Source of the DNA: Ornithodoros turicata
Lineage: Eukaryota > Arthropoda > Arachnida > Ixodida > Argasidae
Assembly (NCBI RefSeq): GCF_037126465.1
Contig: NC_088204.1
Span: 64,107,807 to 64,171,806 of the forward strand
Direction: 5' to 3'
DNA length: 64,000 bases
Positions 33,200 through 44,100 of the stretch are shown here, piece by piece. Positions within the stretch are counted from its first letter, which is position 1. Each line of letters begins with the position of its first letter. The translations under genes and the position numbers were made by a program. The notes below the pieces were generated by a model. It was not told where the DNA came from, did no database searches, and was given only the letters and a program-made list of their open reading frames with translations.

Positions 33200-34535
33200 G
33201 TGGCGGCAAGCAAAATCGAGCGACGTTGCTCCTGTAAAGTGGTGCCGGTGGTCTTTGCAGTATATCAGCTTGCCGCTCGGAAAGGATTGCCTTGACACCT
33301 AACTTGAACTTCGAAAACAGTTTCTCTGTGGGGTTCAGAAAGGGGCTGTATGGTGGCAGGTACAATGCTGGACAAAAGTTTACGGAACAGGCTCTAGCGC
33401 ATTCCTTCCTCAGAGTGACACTCTTGCGGTACGGACTTAGACATGTGCCTAGGTAACCCAGTCATCTGTTTGCAAGTCCGTACGGTACCATTCGCTGCTA
33501 TTGGCGGCGAGCGCGACCTACAGGGGGCGCAATAAAAGTCACGTGATCCGCGGGATGCGTGTCTGCGGTAGTGACCACGTTTGGTCGTGTTTATACGGCA
33601 TTGCGCTGTTTTTAATTGCAAATCGTCATCTGCTACACTTGGAATGAACTTCCAGAACTAGCCGAAACATGAAAAGTTTATAATATTATGATTATCTTGA
33701 TAATCAAGCTGCGAAACGGAAAGCAAGCGCCAGAAAAATTGGTGCACTATGAGGCATGTTAGGAGCGTTTCGCCGAAACGTACTACTTTACGGTGCCCAT
33801 GAGCAACCGGATTGGTCTGAGTAATTCTGCACTACACCAAATAATTGTAATAAAACATAATACACTGACGGTAACCAAGCACGACAAACAAATAATTGTG
33901 ACACGGCGCTCAAGACCGATAAGTAGGCTGTTTTTACACAAAAATATCCGCATCTGTAAGCTGGTGTGGGCATCGATAGGGAAACTGGAAGGCAAAGTCC
34001 GTCCGTAACAGCACTTCATCACACGCGCACCTTTCTAGCGCGCATAAATTTAAACAGGAACATACTCATTACGAATTTAATGTTCATTTGACTCTGTCTA
34101 GCCACGCTTCAGGACAGGCAACATTCATGGGGCTGTCCCTCCGCTGAACACCATTATGAAACTCAACTAAACGTGCGTTGGCAAGCTGGCGAACGGCGTT
34201 GCATCCACACTACGCAGTTCGCTCCGCCGCCGCGGGAGGGGCGCCACCGTTCGCGCTCGTCCTCAATATAGCCTGCCATCCTGAGGGAGGAATGCGCCGG
34301 AGCGTGTTCTGTAAACTTTTGTCCAGCACTGTACCTAATAGAATGACGTGGGACTAGCTCGGCCTCATTGACACGTTTGTGCGCAGGTGCATTGTCTAGG
34401 ATGCTGACCACCTCCTCGTCAGGCTCGGCTTCTGCCGCAAGGCGTGACACCTCCGAAGCGAAATTATTAAATATCAGCCAGGACACTCTGTCGACGACTT
34501 TCCAATGTAGCACGGCACTGCCGACGTACATGCGA
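33200..34535 (-). pseudogene. Tc1/mariner-type DDE transposase, split by an insertion
   Basis: Minus-strand frame 34531-34332 encodes LLHWKVVDRVSW-like sequence (seen as VLHWKVVDRVSWLIF) and VVSILDNAPAHKRV, the second catalytic Asp block. The frame then stops at a 969-bp TA element. On its other side, frame 33362-33200 continues with YLPPYSPFLNPTEKLFSKFK, the catalytic Glu block of IS630/Tc1/mariner transposases. The reading frame matches across the insertion if one TA is removed, leaving 32 residues between Asp and Glu. The N-terminal DNA-binding part is not identified. The fragment also abuts a LINE. It is inactive as it stands. Confidence 0.85.
33363..34331. mobile_element. Tc1/mariner-type non-autonomous element in transposase gene
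   Basis: The ends are CAATGCTGGACAAAAGTTTA and the reverse complement of CAGTGCTGGACAAAAGTTTA. Terminal repeats are about 54 bp, flanked by TA at 33361-33362 and 34332-34333. No transposase is encoded; short frames inside (33783-34022 and others) have no domain. The host reading frame resumes exactly after the TA, which proves a clean insertion. Confidence 0.9.
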
Positions 34536-35614
34536 TGATGTTGACTATGGGTTCGTTAAGTGGGCGCCCCGGGGCGCGAGTGTTTCTGACTCCACTCACG
34601 TAACGTGACACAAGCTGCACTCGCGTACACGGGAGTGTGAGTCTCCGAGCCGCTTGTGCTCGAGATTTTACGTGCCGTATGCTTCGTGTTGAGCGCCGGC
34701 AGGACGACCTTCGAAGTGTGGACTCGTAAGCAAAATGCGGCCTTTCTATGTTACCCAATGCTCCGAATATTTTTAGAACTGTTATCATGCTTTTGTATTA
34801 GTGGACGACTGCCACACGGATATATCGCGGGAAGTGCAGTGCTTGAATGCATACACCGGTCACGAAATGTAGTTATCTTCAGAGCAAATAGCTCCTATGG
34901 TGTCTGTTACAAATTCACATCATTTCCACTTTATTCGCAGTTACAAGGAAAAGTCTTCACAACCACCATCGTCTCTTCCAACGTTGCTATAGGTTCAAAC
35001 TAATCCAACGTGTCCTCCGTCAGTGCACTGCATGAGCAGACAACAGAGAGCGGTTTCAGCGAGCGAGCAATGTATAGCGCTCCAAAGTTGCATCTCGCTG
35101 TTTAGTGACCGCTCCGGGTGTCACACTCCCGATTTAGGTGTGCCTAAAGAGGGGCGCCTACTTAACGCACCCATTGGCGCCTTTTGAGCTTCTCGTCGTG
35201 TGCACAGCTTTTGTTCCGCGCTGGAAGCGACCATATACGATCTGCTGCACCGAATATTATAGTTCGTTTCATCGATGTTGTATCGAACTACTTGAAGGCC
35301 CTCGCTCTGCAGCTACTAGGCGTGGCGCTTTCTGACCTCCTTCCCATCAGTTCTATTCCGGTCTTGAGACACATGGGTAGGTAGCTTTAATGTGTATCCA
35401 TGTCCATCCATGTCCAATTTATGATCGATAAACCGATGTCGAGTTCGGACAAGGTTCGTAACATATTGTGTCCCTGATTGGAGAAAGCGTGTAGCTTGGG
35501 TGATTATCGACAGTTTCTCGTTTTTTCTCGACGACGTCTTCGTTGTATACCTGCGCTTTGGTCCTCCCCGCTTTTGCGCTTCATCTCTGTCTGTCTTCGT
35601 TCAGACAGCTGAAT
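34536..35614. other. Unannotated DNA
   Basis: The first ~250 bp might hold the N-terminal part of the split transposase gene in a shifted frame (minus frame 34788-34474 includes GRPLNEPIVN), but I cannot support it. The rest, up to the LINE, has no recognised gene or repeat. Confidence 0.35.
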
Positions 35615-37801
35615 GAGATTTCCACCTCGTCTTTCGCAGTCTTTAATTCGCAGCCTGTCTTGTTCAATCGCCTGAGCTGGTACCTTGAGAGCACGGGTTT
35701 TTTCCCCGAGGAGATGGCGGGTTTTCGCCCAGGACGGTCAGCAATAGACAGCGTCATAACTCTAACAAGTAGGACACAACAGGCAAGGGCCGAAGGTTTA
35801 TTGACAGCCGCTGTCTTCCTTGACGTCAAGAAAGCGTACGACAGTGTCCTCCATAGCGCAATCATGGCGACCCTTTCAGAAGCTGAAGTCGGGGGCTGCG
35901 CCTGGTCATGGATTAAAGACTTCTTGGCTGACCGCTCCCTGTTTGTGCGCACCGCTGACGGGGACACTGCGACGTTCCGCGTGCACCGTGGTGTCCCACA
36001 AGGGAGCGTCCTCAGCCCCTTATTATTCAATATCATTATGGCTTTTCTTCCTGCGCAGCTTCATAATCACACTCACATTACAATATATGCTGACGACGTA
36101 TGTATCTGGACTTCCGCCGTTCGGCGTGATACGATCCAACGCCGACTACAAGGTTCATTAGACATCATTTCAAGATACCTTTTGCACCGCGGCTTGGTTG
36201 TCTCGCCTAGCAAGACAGTAGCCATGGCATTCTCACGAAGATCATTTCATAAGTACCCGCTTTTCATTGATGGCTCACCCCTGACCTTTGTCACGACCTG
36301 CCGATACCTGGGGATTACAATTGACCGTGGCCTGACGTGGTCCCAGCATGTGAAGTTGCTTGCTACCAAGGCAAACGGTTTGGTAAATGTACTCAGGCGT
36401 ATTGCTGGTGCATCCTGGGGCCCGTCATGTTCTGACCTCTATCGTGTCCATCAGGCCCTGGTGTTGGGGACATTGCGGTACAGCTTACCCATCCTGCATG
36501 GTCTAAGTCGAACCCAAGAACAGGAACTGCTCAACATCCAGGCCCGTAGTCTCCGTGTCTGTTTGGGAGTCCCCAGGACAACGGAGACGTATTCTGTCTT
36601 GGCAGAGGCGCGAGAGCAGCCGGTTCACATACTGCGGGATGGTGATACCCTCCGCGCTTATACACGCTACATTACACGGCACCCGCTCCACTCTCTTTGT
36701 CGCATTGATGAGGACTGCCCGGCGTCTGCTTTCGGCAGTGCCATTGCCCGCCTGAAAGGGAGCATTCCATCTCCCGCGTCTACACCATCCTATGCACCGG
36801 CGATGAGGACTCTTGAAAGACCCTGTATTCACTCTAACATCCCTGGACTCCAACGCAAGAAAGACGTCCCCACAGTCGTGGCCCACCAGCTCACACTGGA
36901 GCACCTCGCCTCAACACACCGACTAAGTCGCCATATATACACAGATGGATCGGTAACCGAAGGTAGTTCGAGCGCGGCTTTCTACATTCCGGATGAAGAC
37001 CTGGGCCACGGTTTCAAACTCCCCTATACAGTGTCCTCGACAGAAGCCGAACTGTTTGGTATCCTGGCAGCACTGGAGCATATTACAGAATCCGGGCACG
37101 GAACGTGGGTCATTCTTACAGACAGCAAGGCATCACTAGATATGTTGTCGTCGTCTCGCCCCAGCATAATAAGCGATTTGCATACCATGACGCTTCAAAA
37201 ATTCAATGAACTCTTCGCCACTGGTTACAACATCACGTTTCAATGGGTCCCTGGCCACGTAGGCGTGTATGGAAATACCCGAGCAGACGCAGTAGCGAGA
37301 CGCGCTGGGTCTGATGACACTTCGGCCCTGGCACCTCTGCCGCTTACAGCCTCAACATGCCGTCTATACATACGCCGTCGGTGTGCCACATGTGCTCAGC
37401 AGTTCCGTGCCGAAACAACGACTTACAACTCATTCCTACGGTCTATCGACCCATTGATGGAGTTCGTCATCACTTGCCACCGCAGCCGTAAAGAAGAATC
37501 CCTTCTCCACCGCCTACGTCTCAATGTTGCCCGTACACCCTCACTTCTCTTCAAGATGGGACGGCTAAATTCACCAAACTGTAATGTCTGTGGAGTGGAA
37601 GCGGACATCCCACACCAACTCCTGTATTGCCAGCAGCACCTTCAACATAGGGACACCCTCCGTTGCCGTCTGCTCCAGATTGGTTGTAACGACTTTTCGT
37701 TGGCCGCTCTTCTTGGCCCCGTCTTGCACCCCAACCAGTGGGCTGTCACTGCCGCTCTCCTCGGTTTTCTCCGAGTCTCAGGACTCGTGAACTGCCTCTA
37801 A
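35543..37801 (+). CDS. LINE reverse transcriptase / RNase H polyprotein (5'-truncated)
   Basis: The frame is open for 752 codons. It makes cDNA from the element's RNA at the target site and would remove RNA from the hybrid. RT motifs in order: GFRPGRSAIDSV, AVFLDVKKAYDSV (catalytic Asp), RGVPQGSVLSPLLFN, and IYADDVCIW with the catalytic pair around residues 184-185. RNase H follows at about residues 465-600: YTDGSV (Asp 468), SSTEAEL, LTDSKAS, NTRADAVAR. The end carries CNVCGVEADIPHQLLYC, a zinc-binding tail. The first in-frame ATG lies at 35714, inside the RT domain, and LINE homology begins near 35659, so no true start survives. All visible catalytic residues are intact. The clade (I-like) is inferred from RNase H presence. 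Confidence 0.85.
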   Translation: MYTCALVLPAFALHLCLSSFRQLNEISTSSFAVFNSQPVLFNRLSWYLESTGFFPEEMAGFRPGRSAIDSVITLTSRTQQARAEGLLTAAVFLDVKKAYDSVLHSAIMATLSEAEVGGCAWSWIKDFLADRSLFVRTADGDTATFRVHRGVPQGSVLSPLLFNIIMAFLPAQLHNHTHITIYADDVCIWTSAVRRDTIQRRLQGSLDIISRYLLHRGLVVSPSKTVAMAFSRRSFHKYPLFIDGSPLTFVTTCRYLGITIDRGLTWSQHVKLLATKANGLVNVLRRIAGASWGPSCSDLYRVHQALVLGTLRYSLPILHGLSRTQEQELLNIQARSLRVCLGVPRTTETYSVLAEAREQPVHILRDGDTLRAYTRYITRHPLHSLCRIDEDCPASAFGSAIARLKGSIPSPASTPSYAPAMRTLERPCIHSNIPGLQRKKDVPTVVAHQLTLEHLASTHRLSRHIYTDGSVTEGSSSAAFYIPDEDLGHGFKLPYTVSSTEAELFGILAALEHITESGHGTWVILTDSKASLDMLSSSRPSIISDLHTMTLQKFNELFATGYNITFQWVPGHVGVYGNTRADAVARRAGSDDTSALAPLPLTASTCRLYIRRRCATCAQQFRAETTTYNSFLRSIDPLMEFVITCHRSRKEESLLHRLRLNVARTPSLLFKMGRLNSPNCNVCGVEADIPHQLLYCQQHLQHRDTLRCRLLQIGCNDFSLAALLGPVLHPNQWAVTAALLGFLRVSGLVNCL

Positions 37802-38230
37802 CGTTGTGCTAGTGTTTATTCTCTTCTTTCTTTTTGTTTCTCTTTTCTTTCTTTCTGCTTCTCTTTTCTTTCTTTCTGCTTCTCTTTTCTTTCTTTCTGT
37901 TTCTCTTTTCTTTCTTTGTGTTTCTCTTTTCTTTCTTTGTGTTTCTCCTTCCTTTCCTTTCTTTTTGTTTCTTGTTTTCTTTCCCTTTCCTTTCTTTTTG
38001 TTTCTTTTCTTTTCCTTCCCTTTCGTTCTGTTTCTTGTTTTCTTTCCCTTTCCTTTCTTTCTGTTGCTTTTTGTTTTTCTTTCTTTCCTCTGTTTCGATC
38101 CCCCTTTTTCTTTTCCCTTCCTTTTCTTTTTCGTTTGCCCCTTCCCCCTTTTTTTTCGGAATAGCAAGCCGGCTCTTTGCCTGGCTAACCTTTCCTTTCT
38201 TTTTTTCTTAATAAACATATCCCCCCCTGT
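35615..38230 (+). mobile_element. LINE family A, 5'-truncated, best copy
   Basis: Non-LTR retrotransposon of the I group (RT followed by RNase H). It holds one long open frame, a pyrimidine-rich 3' region and the family end GGAATAGCAAGCCGGCTCTT ... AATAAACATATCCCCCC at 38155-38227. The endonuclease and first ORF are missing, so it is 5'-truncated. Other copies in the window, all with the same tail, lie at 1160, 15632, 24150, 27020 and 31895. Confidence 0.85.
37802..38155 (+). repeat. Polypyrimidine 3' UTR of LINE family A
   Basis: About 350 bp are almost only C and T on the plus strand, with TTTCTTTCTTTCTG-like units repeated many times. It follows the LINE stop codon directly. Long open frames across it (for example 37806-38663) are phenylalanine/serine-rich artefacts of the composition. 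Confidence 0.85.
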
Positions 38231-39832
38231 CTTGTTCTTTCTCTTCGGCGCGGTAAATGATTTACGACGAGGGCCACGGCTTGTTGACGCATGCGCATCC
38301 ATAGTTCAAATAGCAAGGCACGATGGTGACATTGCTGCACCGCGACAGGGACATCAGCAAAAGCAACGCAGCGAAACCTTTTCTCTGTTCCTCTGGGCAC
38401 TCAAATTTTCGTTTTCCTTCTTCTATGTTCCTTTTCGGTTTGTGCGCGCTGGAAGACTCTTCCACACGCTCCCTGCACTCTTCTATACCTTCTCACCACA
38501 TTTCACCCAGATATGCAAGTACACGCACTCACCGTCCCCTTCTCTTACGCTTTCAAAGTCACATTTTCACCAATTCCCACAGGCAAGCACCATCCAGAGA
38601 ATATGCAGCTGGACACTGCGAGGTTGGAGTACAGTGTGTCCGCCCTTTTCTGTCTTTCATTGACTATCATTCGTTTCGATAGGCCCTGGCTCCACAAGCA
38701 CGATATCTGCATACGAAATTCCTGCCTGCAATATAGAATGCCGGATTGAAGTATAAGATCTGCATAGGTAGCTTCTCGGTACAACAATGAACGCTTATAC
38801 TGGAGCAGTAGCAAAAACGTTGTTGGTTGCTATCATGGTTTGTAGCGTTGCAACTAGCAGCGACTCTAATGTAGTTCCTACTTTTTCTGAAATACTACAG
38901 TAGCAATTCAGCCGCGTTTGAAATTTTGCTAGAAGGAAAAAGTTATAAATCTCCGTACCGCCCACATTTGCTCCCTACAGTTACTGATACTTTCGAAAAC
39001 AAAACACAGGGACGCAGACAGCAGCTGTTGCTTTTATTTCATGCAGACTCTAGCCCTCACGATATGGATTCAGTTCAAATATTTACTTAACTTAGTGTAC
39101 GATTTGTATCATATAATAGTATGAAGACAGTACAAAATTATTTAGCTACATCATATGTTTAATTAACTTGCATCATCTAGTAATTAATTCGGACCTCTAG
39201 CTTGCTGCTCCAACCAACTAGGCCAGAACACCAAACTAGGGCTGGGGCCTACAAATTAATTACTAAACAATGCAAACCGGGTGAGTGTTCAACAGTGTAG
39301 AAAAGTGTAGAACAACATAAACCAATATTTCTTGGCTGCAATTTGTAAAGTAATTTTTTGCGCTGCATGTTGGCATGTTTGAGGAAACATGAATAGCACG
39401 CCACCTTAGGTATATATCGGGAAACGAGACGTCTGAGTGACGAGGGTATACGGTAGCGGAAAAATAGCAGTATTTGTGTGACTTTTATTTGCTAGCATTA
39501 TCACGCTACTTCTCAACTTTGTAGTGTCAGCTAGTATTGCGCTACTTTTCCTTGGAGTAGCGGGCAGTGGTGTTGCGTTACATAGTTAATTGCACCATCG
39601 AGAGCGGCTATTCCATTCCCAGGTATATATATTATTTGTCGAAGAGCTGTGTACGAGCCTCTTGGTACTAAGTCGTAGTGGCCGGTTATGGGAAGCAGTT
39701 GCATCACCACCACCGGTACTATCCCTTATGAAAAAAAAAACTATTGACGGTCTATAAAAACTCTGTGGACTAATGTCAATAAGAGTATAAAGAAACACGG
39801 TAGGTTGTCTACGGAAATTCTATTTACTTCCT
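38231..39832. other. Unannotated DNA with a possible SINE
   Basis: No gene is recognised. On the minus strand at about 39262-38995, TAGTTGGTTGGAGCAGCAAG and AGGTCCGAATTA resemble RNA polymerase III A and B boxes with short spacing. They are followed by a body ending in CTGCGTCCCTGTGTTTTG. This could be a decayed tRNA-derived SINE, but the evidence is weak. Confidence 0.3.
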
Positions 39833-39950
39833 ATTCCAAATTGGCCACCGTGTATGTATTGAGAAGTGTCAATAGACATTATGCAATAGATACTGCATAC
39901 AAAGATGCTAACAAGCGGTTTAGGCAGCTGCCATTCGCTACACCCTGGCA
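39833..39950 (+). repeat. Coding-like repeat, copy 1
   Basis: Reads YSKLATVYVLRSVNRHYAID and RFRQLPFA in an open frame that ends at a TAG near 39983. A second copy at about 48830-48937 on the minus strand reads YSKLATVYALRSVNRHYALE and VRQPPFA. Nucleotide identity is about 80 percent over 110 bp. The source is unknown: an old element ORF, or a dispersed exon fragment. Confidence 0.5.
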
Positions 39951-40236
39951 TGCAAGACATTTCTCCATTGAAGAAAACGGCTAGGAAGCAAGCGAGCTGG
40001 TGAAGATGATGCATAATGTAAAACCCCGAGACTAGGGAACACGAAAGGACAGACACAAACACGAAGTCTCAAACACAGCTGAAAATTTTACTTCACATAC
40101 AAGAATTATATACAACCAGAGGGAAGGGAACAACCAGTTGAGGACAAAAAGGGTCAGTTCGGGGGAAAAAGAAGTCTACTCAAGGCCGGACCGAGGATTA
40201 CGGATGGGTTGCTGACACAGTTCCCACAAGAGGTTA

Positions 40237-40861
40237 AGTAAAGTTTCTCCTGTCCGTAGAGGGGTTCGGTGATGTGTTGCGAGTACGGTAGCCGCTTGCA
40301 GGAGACGCCCGACGAGATGGATAACTCAACAGCAACAATATTTAATACAAATATATACAAGGCATATACATATCAAGGCAAAGGCTTACTGATTGAGAAC
40401 TCGGGGGACATGAGGCGACAAGGTCCCAGACCTTCCGGTGGTGAAAGTCCCCGCTCGAGCCGTCGCAAATTAGCGGGTGTCCGCTTATAAAGACCACAAT
40501 TGGCCGCTGCCCACCAACATGGTAGCGCCAATCAAAACATTCAAAAGAAAACGAAACCAACTGTCTAATTGGTTACATTAACTAGGTTGGACACGTGAAA
40601 TCCTCCGCCCCCACTTGGACTAAATCTGTTAATCCCGTCCGCCATCTTGGACATGTCGTAGTGTCCACAGTGCTTTCGGCTCAAGGGATTGCCTCTATAG
40701 GACCACAAAAGCGAGCTGACCAAATGGGTCACGAGTGGCGGAGTTCCAAGAAGAGCAGCTGTCGCGCGCGAGCACAAAGAGTTATTCAACTGGTCGTTCA
40801 GTCTGGCGACGATGGAGGCGAAAATAAAAATGTTTTCGTAGTTACAGGTTTAACCTTTACA
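40237..40861 (-). repeat. 3' LTR of the LTR retrotransposon
   Basis: Minus strand starts TGTAAAGGTTAAACC and ends AACTTTACT. Terminal TGTAAAG/CTTTAC forms a short inverted repeat, and the last base is T rather than the usual A. It differs from the 5' LTR at one site I noticed (GACGCCCG against GACGTCCG on plus). Confidence 0.95.
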
Positions 40862-40872
40862 CCTCCCTCCTT
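40862..40872 (-). promoter_or_regulatory. Polypurine tract
   Basis: Minus strand AAGGAGGGAGG lies immediately upstream of the 3' LTR. This is the expected place and composition for the plus-strand primer of reverse transcription. Confidence 0.85.
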
Positions 40873-41198
40873 AGATTCGTTGTGGGGCACAGTTGAACCA
40901 CAAGGAATAAACTACAGACGGGTTAAACACACTAGCATAGAAATAATCACCCGTGTACAAATTCATCACACCAAAGGTTCGTGTGACACTACTGAACATG
41001 CAATACAACGTGACAGTGCTTGCAACGACAAGCTGTGAAAATGGTACGTGTTGCTGTTGAAACGCATTATGTCAGTACATTGAACAGACACTAAAATTAT
41101 GGCGGAAAAACACAAAGGTTCCTTAGAACAAAGTGGTGAGAGCGAGTGACTCTCGAGGTTCACACATACATTGCAACGCGCCTGCTCTAGCCTAATTC

Positions 41199-44100
41199 CT
41201 ACTCAAACCGCAACCGCGATAAAGCGTCCGCATTCCCGTGCGCGCTTCCCTTGCGGTGAACAATATTCACATTATAACGCTGGAGTGCAAGAGCCCAGCG
41301 CGCGAGCTTCGAACCCTGTGGTGTCGTACAGGTCAGGTATGAAAGAGGATTGTGGTCGGACACCACAGTTACTTGTGCCCCGAACACCCAATGATCGAAT
41401 TTCTTGAGCGCCCAGATGACCGCGAACGCCTCTCGTTCAATCGCCGCCCACCGAGCCTGCGTGTCCGAAAATCGGTGGCTTGCGAACGATATGGGCACTT
41501 CTTTGCCATTGCGGTCCTTTTGGGCTAGGCATGCTCCAGCCGCCAACGCTGACGCGTCCGTAAATACCCAATACGGTTTTTCGGGGTCAGGTGTTGTCAG
41601 TGCTACTGCGGCTTCTAAACTCGATTTGAGGGCCTGAAAGGAGGCTTCGGCTTCGTTATCCCACGGGATCTTGTTCGGGACCCTTTTCCCGGTCAGCCGC
41701 GTTAGAGGGGTCGCTATCTTTGCATAATCCTTAACATAGTCGCGGTAATAGCCGCACAACCCAAGTACGCTCCTGAGCTCCTTTTTTGAAGTTGGACGCT
41801 TCAGCTCAGATATGGTTTTGATCTTTTCTGGATCGGGTGCGTGACTTCCTGATCCCACAATGTGCCCTAGATAGCGGATAGAATTTCGCGCTATCTGACA
41901 CTTAGATAAATTCGCCGTTAACTTCGTGGCTTTTAATGTGGTTAGTACCGCCTCCAAATGGTGCAGGTGACCCTCCCATGTTTCCGAGTACACGGCTATG
42001 TCATCAAGGTAAGCACAGGCATGCTCCTGGTGCTTCGCAAGGATGGCGTTTACAGTCCGCTGGAACGTCGCTGCTGCGTTTTTGAGGCCAAACGGCATCA
42101 CCCGCCACGCAAATTGACCGAAATGCGTAACAAACGCGGTCTTTTCTTGGCTGTTTACCTCAAGGGGAATTTGCCAGTATCCCCGGCGTAGATCTAGCAA
42201 GGTGATGAACCGCGCCCTTCCTACGCGAAAAACTAGCTCCTGTTGAAGTTCCATTGGGTACGCGTCATCTATTGTGTCGGCGTTAAGCGCCCTATAGTCC
42301 ACGCAGAGACGGACTCCACCGTCTTTCTTAGTAACACAGACGACGGGGTGGGAGTACTCAGTGACGATAGGATACACCAGCCCTTGTTCGAGCAATTCAT
42401 TGACTTGCTGTTCTACTTCTTTCCGAAGCAATTGAGGTGTGCGGTAAGGATGGGACCGTTTCGGGACGTGCCCCTCACGCAACTTTATAACATGCGCACC
42501 TACATCTGCAACTTTGGGGACGTCCACGAACACTGTCGCGAATGACTGAAATAGTCGCCTGACCTGATTGGCTTCACTTTCCCCCAAATGCGAAGTTGCC
42601 TCGGCTGGCAAGACAGACTGCCCTTTGTCCCTTTTTGTCGGCGCGGGTTCCACATCCCCAAATTCCTCCTCTCCTTGGAAAATGACTCCTACGTGATTCA
42701 CCCTGGCCTTGTAGGCCCTTAAATTGTTGGCATGAATCGTGCGCGTTTTTCCGTCGTCCGTTAGTACATCGTACGAGTGCTGTCGTCGTTTCCCTATTAC
42801 TTGGTAGGGGCCCTTCCACTTTGCCTGATGCTTTGCTGATCGGCTGGTATCGAAAACAATAACCTGGTCGCCAGGTTGGAATTGTTTTTGCTTTGTTTTG
42901 CGATTGTGCTGCTCCACGTACCGCGCTTGCCGCTTTTCGGTAACTAGCCCTGCAGTTTCTGCCGCCGCCTTGAACATTTCTCTCAAATGTTCGAGATATT
43001 TGGTGGGCGCCTCCCGGAGCTGAACTGGGGGTCCTACCTGCCCTTCCCAGGTATTCTTTAGAATTGCTAGCGGGCCTGTTGGTTGTCTACCGTAGAGAAG
43101 TTGAAACGGTGACACACCCGTGGTGTCGTGCGGGACTTCTCTGTACGCCCATAAGAGAAAAGGGATGTACCTATCCCAGTTTCTGGGGTCGTCCCGTACC
43201 ACGTGAAATAGCATGCGGCGGAACACACGGTTCCACCGCTCGACCGCCCCGTTACTTTCGTGGTGTTCTGCCGTCGAGAAGCGTGGGGAACACCCGATAG
43301 TTCTGAGGAACTCCTGGGTTAAGTGCGACGTGAAGTTGCTGCCCTGATCGCAACAGATAGTTTCCGGGATACCCGTCCGCGAGAAGATTTCGAGCAGCGC
43401 GTCACACGTTTTCTTTGCGGTCGGGGACGTAAGGCAAATCACTTCGGGCCAACGAGTATGAAGGTCGGTGACACAAAGTGCGTATTTGTGCCCGCGTGCC
43501 GACGCGATCTCGAACGGGCCTACCACATCAACGTTCACTGCTTGAAATGGGTAGTCTGGTCGCGTGAGTGGCGCGATAGGTACCCTGTCTTTTGCATTCC
43601 TGTCCGCGTTAACCTGACATCCGTGGCATGTTGCACAGTGCTCTCGAACGTCCTTTTCAATCCCCGGCCAATAGAAAGTTGCCTTAATGCGATTTAGCGT
43701 TTTTCGCATTCCAAGATGGCCTCCCCACGGCGTATCGTGTGCGAGCTGGAGGACTTGTCGCCGTTTACCATCGGGTAAAACGAGCTGTTTTACTTTTTGC
43801 CCCGCTACTGTATCCCTGTGATAAAGGATACCGTCGTCAATGAGCATACCGTGAGCGCCTGCTTTACCCTGTTCCCACGCGTCCACGAGGGTCGTATCCT
43901 CACGCTGGGCTGATCTGAATACGCTTCTCTCGCCGGCCTCAGCGTCGGTCCCTCCCGCCGTGCTTTTTACCGCGTTCACCACCGCGATGTGTTCGGCACC
44001 GCCGCAGTCCGCGTCCTCTTGCAGGAATAACCCCGCTAAACCCGCGTCTAGCTCGTCTGTGTATTCCGCTTCCACGGCAGCCGCCGCGTTTAGCGCGTCG

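Noticed and set aside
34474..34788. Transposase N-terminal domain on the minus strand
   Set aside because: The GRPL motif alone is too weak and the frame does not join the DDE region.
37778..38302. Lysine/arginine-rich 174-codon minus frame
   Set aside because: Complementary shadow of the same pyrimidine tract.
37806..38663. 285-codon open frame rich in Phe, Ser and Leu
   Set aside because: It is the translation of the pyrimidine-rich LINE tail; low complexity alone keeps it open.
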